From the NCBI GenBank assembly GCA_947652605.1, contig CANTFG010000060.1, positions 1 through 64,000 on the forward strand: DNA of 64,000 nt, given 5' to 3'. A program made the position numbers and the translations under genes. Of the stretch, positions 11,400 through 20,970 are shown piece after piece (position 1 is the first letter of the stretch; each line of letters begins with the position of its first letter). This DNA is from Elmis aenea. Taxonomy: Eukaryota; Arthropoda; Insecta; Coleoptera; Elmidae. A model generated the notes under the pieces. The model did not search any database, had not been told where the DNA came from, and saw only the letters and a program-made list of their open reading frames with translations.

Positions 11400-11644
11400 A
11401 TGTACTGTACACTACAAAATCTTGCACGAGTTTTAATATTGAATACATACATGTCGGGCCCTGTCCTCTTCCCCAGGGTACAATGGTATCGTCACCCTGT
11501 ATACCACGAATTATTAATGTAAACACATTTATCAAATTGCAGGTAATTGAAAATCAGTAAATTTGTAATGTCTACTTACTTTAGATATCTTCGAAATGTT
11601 CGGAAAATCGGGGGCAACATGCACCCCAATCGGCGTGCTGGCAA
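11400..11644. repeat. Block repeated at 20580-20800, with candidate exon 11580-11644
   Basis: Sequence from cctgtcctcttcc through gtctacttact is shared with 20600-20740. The minus-strand segment 11580-11644 has a ttgcag acceptor and gtaagt donor. One frame reads STPIGVHVAPDFPNIS; copies near 16320, 20500 and 20750 keep close versions (for example VHVAPEFPNISGISK). It is probably an exon of the repeated module described below. Confidence 0.45.
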
Positions 11645-11997
11645 CTGCAAATAAACCAGGACATGTAAGAAATAAATTTCCACTAGTTGGTATTGGAGTG
11701 CTTGAAACACGAGATTGCTGGGAATCTCTTGCATTCCTACTAGGTCTGTGGCATTTATCGAGTATAGACGTATCGAGTGCTCTACATAAGTGTCTACAAA
11801 AGTGATTACGTTTGAGAAATGAGTGACATCATTCGTCGCGAGTTCAGTGATCGCCAAGTTATCGCGTAAAAATGCAAACGCATACGTTCTCAAAATGAAC
11901 AATTATTGCTATATACTGACTGAGTGATAAAAAGCCAACAGTGGATTCGTCTAAACGAAAAGAAAAATCACCAGAAACAACCGGAATGCTTACTTAC

Positions 11998-12178
11998 CCA
12001 TTTGATTTCTGCATTGATCGATATACATCAAATTGAATATCTCCACTGGCCGTAAAGAGCTCAGGGTCCATACTAAGATCGTTATAGTACGACCTAATAG
12101 TATGAACTAAAGTATTTTCCTTAAGAACTTTCAGCCTTTTTAAAAACTTTCTGTGAACCTGAGTTTTTTTATTCTTAT
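11998..12178 (-). CDS. Candidate coding exon, unknown product
   Basis: An open minus-strand frame reads through HYKNKKTQVHRKFLKRLKVL and then MDPELFTASGDIQFDVYRS, and ends exactly at a gtaagt donor (11997-11992). The first half is basic and the second acidic/hydrophobic. It could be a downstream part of the coiled-coil gene just upstream (12191-12440), but the frame differs and a stop lies between them, so a splice or a break is needed. I do not recognise the family. Confidence 0.4.
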
Positions 12179-12190
12179 AATGTACAGCAG

Positions 12191-12490
12191 TTACATATAG
12201 CAGATTAATCTATCTACCTTTTCTAGAATATCTTTAGATACGCCTTCTTTTGAAGGCAGTTGATCCTTTTGTCGGAGTCTTTTTAGCGGCAAAAAAGAAG
12301 TAACTCTTGATGTTAACATATTATTTTCCAGTTTCATTTTTCTATTTTCACTTTGTAGGGATTTATTGTTTTTCTCGAGTTGACTAAGTTCGGCTTTTAA
12401 TTCTTTTATTTCTTTTAGATCTGAAGAACGTAGATCAGTAACGTTAGTTGTTACGACTTTTAATTCCTCTAAATGATCAAGTTTGGTCAT
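12191..12490 (-). CDS. Coiled-coil module fused in frame to the 3' end of an 18S rRNA gene
   Basis: The 99-codon frame starts with an ATG that lies inside the 18S sequence. The first 14 or so codons (MTKLDHLEELKVVT) are the conserved 18S 3' terminus read as protein. From 12447 downward it continues as a coiled-coil module (EIKELKAELSQLEKNNKSLQ, then MKLENNMLTSRV) that recurs seven or more times between 12 and 21.4 kb. It ends at a stop after LICYM. It may only be an accidental junction; nothing shows it is transcribed. Confidence 0.5.
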   Translation of the reverse strand: MTKLDHLEELKVVTTNVTDLRSSDLKEIKELKAELSQLEKNNKSLQSENRKMKLENNMLTSRVTSFLPLKRLRQKDQLPSKEGVSKDILEKVDRLICYM

Positions 12491-12558
12491 CTTCCCAGCA
12501 ACATCGGCGAAGTCGCAACGCCACCGCGTACCAGTCTGAAGACCTCACTAAATCATTA

Positions 12559-12603
<45 letters not shown>

Positions 12604-13082
12604 ATCAACGCGAGCTTATGACTCGCGCTTACTGGGAATTCCTCGTTCATGGAGAACAATTGCAAGCCCCAATCCCTAGCACGAAGGAGGTTCAGCGGGT
12701 TACCCGGGCCTCTCGGCCAGGGAGGACACACTGATTCCTTCAGTGTAGCGCGCGTGCGGCCCAGAACATCTAAGGGTGCTCAATTTCGTGCGGCTAGAAG
12801 CCGCCTGTCCCTCTAAGAAGAGTTAGTTGTTTGTACGCCGACAGTAAAAACCGCGCGCGACTAGGCGCGAACGCCAGGCCGGCGGGTCTTTGAGATGTCG
12901 GAAATACGCCTAGTTAGCAGGCTAGAGTCTCGTTCGTTATCGGAATAACCAGACAAATCGTTCCACCAACTAAGAACGGCCATGCACCACCACCCACCGA
13001 ATCAAGAAAGATCTCTCAATCTGTCAATCTTTCCGGTGTCCTGGCCTGGTGAGGTTTCCCGTGTTGAGTCAAATTAAGCCGC

Positions 13083-13120
<38 letters not shown>

Positions 13121-13840
13121 AAAGTTTCAGCTTTGCAACCATACTTCCCCTGGAACCCAAAAGCTTTGGTTTCCCAGAAGCTGCTCGCCGAGTCTTCGGA
13201 GGTACGTCGGCGGATCGCTAGCTGGTATCGTTTATGGTTAGAACTAGGGCGGCATCTGATCGCCTTCGAACCTCTAACTTTCGTTCTTGATCAATGAAAG
13301 CGTTTTTCTCAAGTGCTTTCGCGTCTGTCCGTCTTGCGACGATCCAAGAATTTAACCTCTAACGTCGCAATACGAATGAATGCCCTCATCCGTTCCTATT
13401 AATCATTACCTCGGGGTTCCGAAAACCAACAAAATAGAACCGAGATCCTATTCCATTATTCCATGCACACAGTATTCAGGCGAAGTTTTAGCCTGCTTTA
13501 AGCACTTTAATTTGTTCAAAGTAAACGTGCCGGCCCAGCTCGACACTCGGTGAAGATTTGAAGTTGGGCCGCCCTTTGGGGGGCTAAGCCCACCGGCAGG
13601 ACGTCCCGCGGGCACGCCAGTTAAACACCGCGAGCAATGAACTGGCGGCGCGGGACAGATTGGACTACGAGCTTTTTAACCGCAACAACTTTAATATGCG
13701 CTATTGGAGCTGGAATTACCGCGGCTGCTGGCAGCAGACTTGCCCTCCAATTATTGATCCTCGTTAAAGGGTTTAGAGTGTACTCATTCCGATTACGGGG
13801 CCTCGGATGAGTCCCGTATCGTTATTTTTCGTCACTACCT
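12448..13840 (-). rRNA. 18S rRNA gene fragment (about 1.4 kb, 5' truncated)
   Basis: The plus strand is the reverse complement of eukaryotic small-subunit rRNA, including gacgggcggtgtgtacaaag, gctggaattaccgcggctgc and the 3'-terminal tacgactttta. It runs from roughly position 450 of 18S to just short of the 3' end. There are several small deletions (for example most of the catcacagacctgttattg block near 12775 is missing), so it is a relic. No 5.8S or 28S follows. Both ends abut the coiled-coil repeat module. Confidence 0.95.
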
Positions 13841-14400
13841 TTTGTCACATTGAGATTTTCTCGGCCTTCCTCTCTTTTTCAGTGGTGGGGGGGAGTTAAA
13901 AAAAGTTCCATAACTCCTGTTAAATCGATATCTGATTAGCTGTTAGTAAAATCCGTAATCTCCATTTCGCTCTCAGCAAAAATACTTAATTTCTCGCAGT
14001 AACTGTTTCGTTTCTTTGACACAACAGATCTGCGAAGAAAGGAGTCTTGTATCGTTATTTTTCGCCACTACCTCCCCGTGCCGGGAGTGGGTAATTTGCG
14101 CGCCTTCTGCCTTCCTTGGATGTGGTATCTGACGCCTTCGTTTCACTATTAAAGTTTGTTCTGGAGTTTTAAAGAGTTGCTCCATTCCGCTTAAATCTGA
14201 TAGATTATTTCTTGGCGATTGTAATTCTTTGACCTTCTGTTTATATTCTTCAAGTTTAATTAAAGAATTAACTCTTGATGTTAACATAGTAATTTCCAGT
14301 TTCATTTTTTTATTTTCTGCCAAGTGTAAAAACTGATTTATCTACTATATCGCGTTCTGCCAAATCTGATTCTGCTTCTGATTCGATGTACCCTACATCA
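13841..14400 (-). pseudogene. Ki-67-like coiled-coil/LFxTP module with in-frame 18S insert (broken)
   Basis: Reading on the minus strand from 14400: an acidic stretch (DVGYIESEAESDLAERD), a coiled coil (ENKKMKLEITMLTSRVNSLI), the motif DLSGMEQLFKTPEQ, a basic patch KRRR, then 85 nt of 18S read as IPHPRK..GAQITHSRHGEVV. A second module head in another frame (KKRNSYCEKLSIFAESEME) and a second motif TGVMELFLTPP follow. After a C7 run in a shifted frame there is an AT-hook-like KKRGRPRK. Stops and shifts break it into pieces. Vertebrate Ki-67 repeats carry a comparable (D/N)L.G...LF.TP motif; homology is my inference. Confidence 0.55.
14043..14127 (-). rRNA. 85-nt 18S fragment inside the coding frame, copy 1
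   Basis: The sequence tgccgggagtgggtaatttg and its flanks are the reverse complement of the conserved 18S helix region around nucleotides 390-480. It is open in the minus frame of the surrounding module. It shares a substitution (ttcgccacta, against ttcgtcacta in the other 18S fragments of this window) with the copy at 21263-21347. Confidence 0.85.
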
Positions 14401-14438
14401 ATTAATTGACACTGAAGTTGACGTTTGCAGTTTTGTGA

Positions 14439-14969
14439 CTACTGAACTCTGCCGGTAAGGGGTACTGCCGACAGGTCGTTGCCGTTTCCCTGTTGCTTGC
14501 CTGGACAATTTTTTGCTATATGGTCAGCTTTACCACAATTAAAACAAGTAAAGCTTGGTTTCGATTGACAAAATTTAGCAATGTGACCTACACTACTACA
14601 AACAAAGCAACGCGTTTCCTTTTTACCCAAATTTTGATTATGAGAATTTAAGAAACTGTTACCAGATTTGCCTTGTTGTTGTCGTCTATTGTACAACGGA
14701 GGATGTTTTATTTGTTGTGGAAACTGCTGGTGTTTTTGGTAGTCGGCGTCTGTCCACTTGCTGCAGATAATGCATTTAACTGAGGCAGTCCTTTTTCCTA
14801 ATAACTTTTCAATATTTTCTTCCTTGATTGCCACTTCCACTGCTTCACTAAACGTCGATGCTGAACTCAACAAAATTTGGCGCTGCAGATTTTTATGGAC
14901 ACTGCAACACTTTTTCGTTTCTTTAACTAAGTGTAGTGGTGACAGTTGCATTAAATTTTGGATATACAC
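14439..14969 (-). pseudogene. Retrotransposon gag fragment with two zinc knuckles
   Basis: A 176-codon frame contains CFVCSSVGHIAKFC and CFNCGKADHIAKNC, both CX2CX4HX4C knuckles, after a Gln-rich stretch and before the C-terminal stop. This is typical of the nucleocapsid part of an LTR-retroelement gag. No LTR or pol is adjacent. The upstream part overlaps a different transposase remnant (14923-15498), so this is a scrap in a nest of insertions. Confidence 0.7.
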
Positions 14970-15498
14970 TGGTTATCAGCAGAGAAGCTGATTGAAATTC
15001 TTTTGATAACGAATTGGTTATATTTAATATTAACTCCAAGACATTTAAAGAAAAAATAAACTTCTCATCTAATATTAATTTTAGTGCACCACTAGCTTCT
15101 GCTGCCACTTTTGGATTATTTGAATCTTCAGATATTGTTTTTAGTGTTTCTACTACTTATAGCTGGTAATAAATTTAAAACAGTTTTAACAGCAACGTGT
15201 CTTACTGTCCATCTTGTTTGTTTGTTGTTCGTATGTTCGATTTTGGACAAACTTCTGTTATGTTATATAAAGACTTAACTATACCTAAAGCGCGTCGAAG
15301 GTGTTTTATGTCTTCACAGAAACGCGCCACAGCCAATAAATGAGCATGACAGTGAAAATAAAGCGCTCTTTGTTCTTGTTGGCGAAATTTAGAAGCAAGG
15401 CCGTTAAATCGGCCACACATAATTGAAGCCCAATCATATGCTTGTCCTCTCATCTTGTAAAGCGGTATTTGAATATTTTTGTGCAGCGTTTCTCGCAC
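14923..15498 (-). pseudogene. hAT-type (ZMYM1-like) transposase fragment
   Basis: The frame 15498-15202 contains KMRGQAYDWASIMCGRFNGL and RALYFHCHAHLLAVA. These match the MRGQ.YD.AS.M.G.+.G...I.....A.Y.HC..H.LNL pattern of hAT transposases related to ZMYM1/DUF4371 proteins. A second piece at 15108-14923 continues in another frame. Stops separate the pieces, so it is inactive. It is inserted between two coiled-coil modules. Confidence 0.65.
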
Positions 15499-15507
15499 GG
15501 GTCATAA

Positions 15508-16098
15508 TTAAATACCTCTCCGTTGGCTGCTCCACTTTTTGTGCTTGCGATTTTCGGGGCCTACCTTTTTTTTTTTTTGTTTAGGTGTAGCGAAAAGCTG
15601 TTCTATCCCACTAAAATTGCACACACTGCTGTCGCCTGTTACAGGTTTTTCTGGAGTTTTGAAAAGTTGCTCCAGCTCAAAGCCGCTTAAATCAAATGAA
15701 GGTCTTAATTGTTTGTCTATCTGTTTATATTTTTTAAGTTCTTTAATTAAATTATTAACCCTTGATGTTAAGAAAGCAATATCTAGTTCCATTTTTTTAT
15801 TTTGACCTTTTAGGGATTTATTTTTATTTTTGTATTCACACAGTTCGGCTTTTAATTGGTGAACATCTGTTAGAATGAGATTAGTAAGTTCCATCTCACT
15901 GTCAGCCAAAATACTTAATTTTTCGTGATAAGTATTTTTTTTTTCGTACTTAATATAGGACTTAAATTAATAGTTAACATTTTTGTCTTTTTTCTTTTTG
16001 GGTTGGAATTTTTTTTGCGTATAGTAACATTTTCAAAATTTAGTGGTGGGATGTCCGATAAATCCATGTGAACCGCTAAAATCCTGAAAAAAAAAATC
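15508..16098 (-). pseudogene. Ki-67-like coiled-coil/LFxTP module, most complete copy
   Basis: From 16098 the frame reads ILAVHMDLSDIPPLNFENV, a Lys-rich part (RKKTKMLTINLSP), then after a small frame break SEMELTNLILTDVHQLKAEL, a coiled coil of about 55 residues, DLSGFELEQLFKTPEKP, NFSGIEQLFATPKQKKKK and a basic tail ending at a stop. An acceptor (ttttttttcag) precedes GATTTTAGCG at 16092. Two LFxTP motifs per unit are reminiscent of the Ki-67 repeat consensus. One frameshift near 15910 disrupts it. The intron-side sequence at 16137-16277 is repeated at 18966 and 20321. Confidence 0.55.
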
Positions 16099-16136
16099 AT
16101 TAACGATAATAATAAAAACGAACATCATCATTAATA

Positions 16137-16277
16137 CAACACCCTGTATATTTTTACACAGTCTTGTAGAAAATTTCATTGTCTTTCAAAAACATTAACC
16201 ATGTTTTATACCTAAAACTGATATTTTACGAGATATTGCGATTCTATTGTAAATTATTAGGGCAACGTAATATTACA
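16137..16277. repeat. Intron block shared by three module copies
   Basis: The sequence caccctgtatatttttacac and about 120 bp after it are nearly identical at 18966-19098 and 20321-20450, just upstream (minus sense) of the module head exon each time. The modules therefore spread by segmental duplication with their introns. Confidence 0.8.
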
Positions 16278-16309
16278 ATTTTCTTGAAAATTTGTAATGT
16301 CTACTTACT

Positions 16310-16860
16310 TTATTGGTTGATTTGCTAATTCCCGAAATGTTGGGGAATTCGGGGGCAACATGCACCCTCCCAATTTGCGGGGCCTACCTTTTTTTTTGTT
16401 TGTTTTGGTGTAGCGAAAAGCTGTTCTATCCCACTAAAATTGCACACACTGCTGTCACCTGTTAGTTTTCCGGCGTTTTAAAAAGTTGTTCCAGCTCAAA
16501 GCCGCTTAAATCAAATGAAGGTCTTAATTGTTTGTCTATTTGTTAATTTTTTTTATTTTCTTTAATTAAATGATCAACCCTTGATGTTAACAAAGCAATA
16601 TCCCGTTTCATTTTGTTATTTTGTCCTTGTAGGGATTTATTTTTATTTTTTAATTCACCCAGTTCGGCTTTTAATTGGTAAACATCTGTTAGGGTGAGAT
16701 TAGTAAGTTCCATCTCACTGTCAGCCAAAATACTTAATTTTTCGTGATAAGTTTTTTTTTTTCGTACTTAATATAGGACTTAAATTAATGTTTAACATTT
16801 TTGTCTTATTTTTTTTGGCGTGGAATTTTTTTTGCGTAAAGTAACATTTTCAAAATTTAG
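16310..16860 (-). pseudogene. Ki-67-like coiled-coil module, degenerate copy
   Basis: Contains the head (LNFENVTLRKKNSTPK), SEMELTNLTLTDVYQLKAEL, coiled coil (QGQNNKMKRDIALLTSRV) and an interrupted LFKTP region, with frameshifts. The candidate exon block VHVAPEFPN lies at the downstream end (16310-16370). At 16860-16888 it runs into an 18S fragment. Confidence 0.5.
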
Positions 16861-16888
16861 TTTTTCCACACGTGGTGGAACCAACATT

Positions 16889-17594
16889 CGCCGAGTCATC
16901 GGAGGAACGTCGGCGGATCGCTAGCTGGCATCGTTTATGGTTAGAACTAGGGCGGTATCTGATCGCCTTCGAACCTCTAACTTTCGTTCTTGATCAATGA
17001 AAGCGTTTTTGGCAAATGCTTTCGCTTCTGTCCGTCTTGCGACGATCCAAGAATTTCACCTCTAACGTCGCAATACGAATGCCCCCATCCGTTCCTATTA
17101 ATCATTTCGAAAACCAACAAAATAGAACCGAGGTCCTATTCCATTATTCCATGCACACAGTATTCAGGCGAAGTTTTAGCCTGCTTTAAGCACTCTAATT
17201 TGTTCAAAGTAAACGTGCCGGCCCACCTCGACACTCAGTGAAGAGCACCGCGGTGGGATTTGAAGTTGGGCCGCCCTTTGGAGGGCCCACCGGCAGGACG
17301 TTCCGCGGACACGCCAGTTAAACACCGCGAGCGATGAACCGGCGGCGCGGGACACAGATTCGACTACGAGCTTTTTAACCGCAACAACTTTAATATGCGC
17401 TATTGGAGCTGGAATTACCGCGGCTGCTGGCACCAGACTTGCCCTCCAATTGATCCTCGTTAAAGGGTTTAGAGTGTACTCATTCTGATTACGGGGCCTC
17501 GGATAAGTCCCGTATCGTTATTTTTCGTCACCATCTCCCCGTGCCGGGAGTGGGTAATTTGCGCGCCTGCTGCCGTTTCTCAGGCTCCCTCTCC
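16889..17594 (-). rRNA. 18S rRNA gene fragment (about 0.7 kb)
   Basis: Reverse complement of the 5'-central part of 18S (gctggaattaccgcggctgc at 17408, gtgccgggagtgggtaattt at 17541). It overlaps the region covered by the 12448-13840 fragment but has its own deletions, for example between gcctgctgcc and gtttctcagg. On its 18S-5' side it joins another module piece in frame (SILANSEMNGEG...). Confidence 0.95.
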
Positions 17595-17710
17595 GTTCAT
17601 TTCACTATTCGCCAAAATACTCAAATCTTCTGAGTATTTATCTTTTTTCTTCTGCGCGTTATCCGGCAGAACAGATCTGCGATCGCTCACAGACTGCGAT
17701 TTTCTTTTCT
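17595..17710 (-). pseudogene. Module head fragment fused to 18S
   Basis: The minus frame reads KRKSQSVSDRRSVLPDNAQ, then KKKDKYSEDLSILANSEM, and runs straight into the 18S sequence gagagggagcctgag, where it soon meets a stop. The stretch matches the KKRDSYHKKLSILADSEM head of the other modules. Confidence 0.5.
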
Positions 17711-17712
17711 TG

Positions 17713-17749
<37 letters not shown>
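17709..17749. repeat. (TA)n microsatellite
   Basis: About 20 TA units lie at the edge of the module head fragment. Confidence 0.9.
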
Positions 17750-17754
<5 letters not shown>

Positions 17755-17814
17755 AGCATTAAAAATCTTACTTTAAAGTAAGTATTAAATATTCCCCCTT
17801 TACGTCCTCAACTT

Positions 17815-18075
17815 TTTTCGCATGGGATTTTCGGGGCCTACCCCTTTGTTTTACTAATTTGGGTGTTTCAACACATAACAAACAGAACACCATCAAGAAA
17901 TTAAGAGGGAAGTACTTCTTCGTTGGATGCTCCACTTTTTGGGCTTGCGATTTTGTTTAGGTGTAGTGAAAAGCTGTTCTATCCCACTAAAATTGCACAC
18001 ACTGCTGTCACCTGTTAGTTTTCCGGCGTTTTAAAAAGTTGTTCCAGCTCCACACCGCTTAACTCAAATAAATGT
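17815..18075 (-). pseudogene. Module tail fragment (LFxTP region)
   Basis: Contains the minus-strand remnant of NFSGIEQLF followed by the Lys-rich tail, and a second LFKTP-like piece near 18045, with stops. It is the 3' portion of another module copy, truncated by later rearrangement. Confidence 0.4.
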
Positions 18076-18295
18076 GAAAGGGCTCAAAGTGTTTCCAATC
18101 GTTTCTAAAACAAAGAAAAAAATTGTTAATTAGACATGTCACAACACCATATTATTATCAAAATTGGAATTTAGATATTTGGTAAATGTAGGCAGGGTAG
18201 AGAGCTCTTTCGGAAGGTTTTGTGAAAACCAAGGTTTACTACGCAGGTCTGGAAGCCTGTCAAAAAAATCGGGCACTGTTCAGCATAAATTTCCG

Positions 18296-18895
18296 CTACA
18301 TGGCGATACCAGTGGTTCTTAACCAGGGGTGCACGCACCCCCTGGGGTGCGAGAAGTTATTCCTGGGGGTGCGAGACTGAGTTGTGCACATTGGATTTTT
18401 CATTAGATGCACAGAATTGCAAGCGACTCTACCATTACTGTACTGTACTGCTTGCCACAGATCTGTTACAGGTTTTTCCGGCGTTTTAAAAAGTTGTTCA
18501 AGCTCCACGCCGCTTAAATCAAATGAAGGTCTTAATTGTTTGTCTATTTGTTTATTTTTTTTTAGTTCTTTAATTAAATTATCAACCCTTGATGTTAAAA
18601 AAGCTATATCCAGTTTCATTTTGTTATTTTTTCCTTGTAGGGATTTATTTTTATTTTTTAAATCACCCACTTCGGCTCTTAATTGGTGCACTTCTGTTAG
18701 GGTGAGATTTGTGAGTTCCATCTCACTGTCAGCCAAAATACTCAGTTTTTCGTGGTAACTATTTTTTTTATTTGTGTTACATATAGGACTTAAGTGAATA
18801 GTTAACATTTTTGTCTTCTTTCTTTTAGGGGTGGAATTTTTTTTGCGTGCAGTAACATTTTCAAAGTTAAGTGGTGGGATGTTCGATAAATCCAT
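18296..18895 (-). CDS. Ki-67-like coiled-coil/LFxTP module with intact reading frame
   Basis: The 199-codon frame opens at MDLSNIPPLNFENVTARKK (18895), with an acceptor tttcag just upstream at about 18914. It holds SILADSEMELTNLTLTEVHQ, an unbroken coiled coil (LRAEVGDLKNKNKSLQGK, MKLDIAFLTSRVDNLIKEL) and DLSGVELEQLFKTPEKP. Downstream of codon 143 the frame enters a transposon-like block starting caccccctggggtgcgag and loses the second LFxTP motif. This is the longest uninterrupted module. Shugoshin/Ki-67-type chromosome proteins are possible relatives; assignment rests only on the motif. Confidence 0.5.
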   Translation of the reverse strand: MDLSNIPPLNFENVTARKKNSTPKRKKTKMLTIHLSPICNTNKKNSYHEKLSILADSEMELTNLTLTEVHQLRAEVGDLKNKNKSLQGKNNKMKLDIAFLTSRVDNLIKELKKNKQIDKQLRPSFDLSGVELEQLFKTPEKPVTDLWQAVQYSNGRVACNSVHLMKNPMCTTQSRTPRNNFSHPRGCVHPWLRTTGIAM

Positions 18896-19258
18896 GTGAA
18901 CCGCTAAAATCCTGAAAAAAAAAAATCATTAACGATAATAATAAAAACGAACATCATCATTAATACAACACCCTGTATATTTTTACACAGTCTTGTAGAA
19001 AATTTCATTGTCTTTCAAAAACATTAACCATGTTTTATACCTAAAACTGATATTTTACGAGATATTGCGATTCTATTGTAAATTATTAGGGCAACGTAAA
19101 ATTTTCGACTAGGCTATGAAGGTAGACACCGGTATTTTTGAAACAATTGAAAGATAAAAACAAGAATGTTATAATATTTTCTTTTCCTCACTCATTTTCG
19201 ACATTTTTTATAATGTAATGGAATTACATGACTTTAATTAATAAATAATAATTCTTAC

Positions 19259-19303
19259 CTGGGAACCTGGCGGCGTCGATGAATTGTTTTCCCAGAGCAG
19301 CGT
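19259..19303 (-). CDS. Candidate 45-nt exon
   Basis: It has a ttgcag acceptor and gtaaga donor, and the length is divisible by three. In the phase-1 frame it reads ALGKQFIDAARFP, which joins the phase of the exon at 3545-3607 (YEQIAK...). It may be a displaced or paralogous exon of the first gene. Confidence 0.3.
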
Positions 19304-19392
19304 CTGCAACATTTAAAAGATTATTAATTAATTAATTTAAAACAATTAAACAAAATAAAAACCATATTTTTGATTTTCTGAACCATCCAGAG

Positions 19393-19684
19393 CAGTGGCG
19401 GAGCGACGGGGGGGGGGGGGCAAGGGGGTATCGATGCCCAGAGCGTCAGTCTTAGGGGGCGCCGCGAAGACAAAATATTTTTGCGTTTATTTCACTTATT
19501 TAAAGCCAGAAAACTAAAATGCCAATATAATTTTAAAATTTGTTCTCATTTTCATTGCAGTGTATTTGAATAAATAATACAAGATTATTTTACTTGAAAC
19601 TCACAAACTACAATAAAAATATGGACAAAGGGGGGCGCAAAAAATAATATGCCTGCGGTGCCATCTATCCTCGCTACGCCACTG
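19393..19684. mobile_element. hAT MITE with perfect 8-bp target duplication
   Basis: The ends are cagtggcggagcgac and gctacgccactg (inverted, starting CAGTGGCG). The octamer atccagag flanks both sides (19385-19392 and 19685-19692). It is 292 bp, with a G-rich stretch and no transposase. These are hallmarks of a non-autonomous hAT element and a fairly recent insertion. Confidence 0.9.
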
Positions 19685-19924
19685 ATCCAGAGCCGTAGCA
19701 ATGCATTGGCAACGGGGCGTGCCAAGGGCGCGAAGCGCGAGGGGCACCAAGCGCAAACATTTATGCACCCTGACATAAAAAACTAAAAATATCAGGCGCC
19801 CTTTGCCTAACTTCGTGCTGTCTCAATATGTCTCTGCGATTTCCCGCCAGTACACGGTGATTCTCCTTTTAAGCCAATAGTAAAAATGTGTCGGTGATTC
19901 CAATTTTTTGTCTTTGGACTTTTT

Positions 19925-20282
19925 TAGTTCTTTTATCAAATTATTTACTTTTAAAGTAACGCAATATTAAGTTTCATTGTTTTATTTTGGCCTTGTAGGG
20001 ATTTTTTTTTTTTTTTAATTCACCCAGTTCGGCTTTTAATTGGTGAACATCTGTTCTGAGATTAGTAAGTTCCATCTCACTGTCAGCCAAAATACTCAGT
20101 TTTTTGTGGTAACTATCTCTTTTTTTGGTGTTACATATAGGACTTAAATTAATAGTTAACATTTTTGTCTTCTTTCTTTTTGGGGTGGAATTTTTTTTGC
20201 GTACAGTAACATTTTCAAAATTAAGTGGTGGGATGTTCGATAAATCCATGTGAGCCGCTAAAATCCTGAAAAAAAAAATCAT
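19925..20282 (-). pseudogene. Module head and coiled-coil copy, truncated
   Basis: The frame from 20282 gives LAAHMDLSNIPPLNFENVTV, KKTKMLTINLSPICNTKKR, DSYHKKLSILADSEMELTNL and QLKAELGELKKK, then breaks. The lower part (19925-19980) is a decayed coiled coil. The head is nearly identical to the copies at 16.0 and 18.9 kb, so the duplication is young. Confidence 0.55.
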
Positions 20283-20970
20283 TAACGATAATAATAAAAA
20301 CGAACATCATCATTAATACAACACCCTGTATATTTTTACACAGTCTTGTAGAAAATTTCATTGTCTTTCAAAAACATTAACCATGTTTTATACCTAAAAC
20401 TGATATTTTACGAGATATTGCGATTCTATTGTAAATTATTAGGGCAACGTAATATTACAATTTTCTTGCAAATTTGTAATGTCTACTTACTTTATTGGTT
20501 GATTTGCTAATCCCCGAAATGTTGGGGAATTCGGGGGCAACATGCACCCCCCCAATTGGCGTACTTGTAACACCATCAAAATGAGAGTCTTAAATACATA
20601 CATGTCGTGACCTGTCCTCTTCCCTGGTGGCCGGAGGCAATGGTATCGTCACCCTGTATACAACGAATTATTAATGGAAACACATTTATCAAATTGCAGG
20701 TAATTGAAAATCAGTAAATTTGTAATGTCTACTTACTTTATTGGTTGATTTGCTAATCCCTGAAATTTTGGGGAATTCGGGGGCAACATGCACCCCCCAA
20801 ATTTGAGGGGCCTACCTTTTTTTTTGTTTGTTTTGGTGTAGCGAAAAGCTGTTCTATCCCACTAAAATTGCACACACTGCTGTCACCTGTTAGTTTTCCG
20901 GCGTTTTAAAAAGTTGTTCCAGCTCAAAGCCGCTTAAATCAAATGAAGGTCTTAATTGTTTGTCTATTTG

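Noticed and set aside
12477..13297. ORFs at 12477-12731 (minus) and 13049-13297 (plus)
   Set aside because: They lie wholly in 18S rRNA sequence and are not protein genes.
16990..17433. ORFs at 16990-17241 and 17176-17433
   Set aside because: 18S rRNA shadows.
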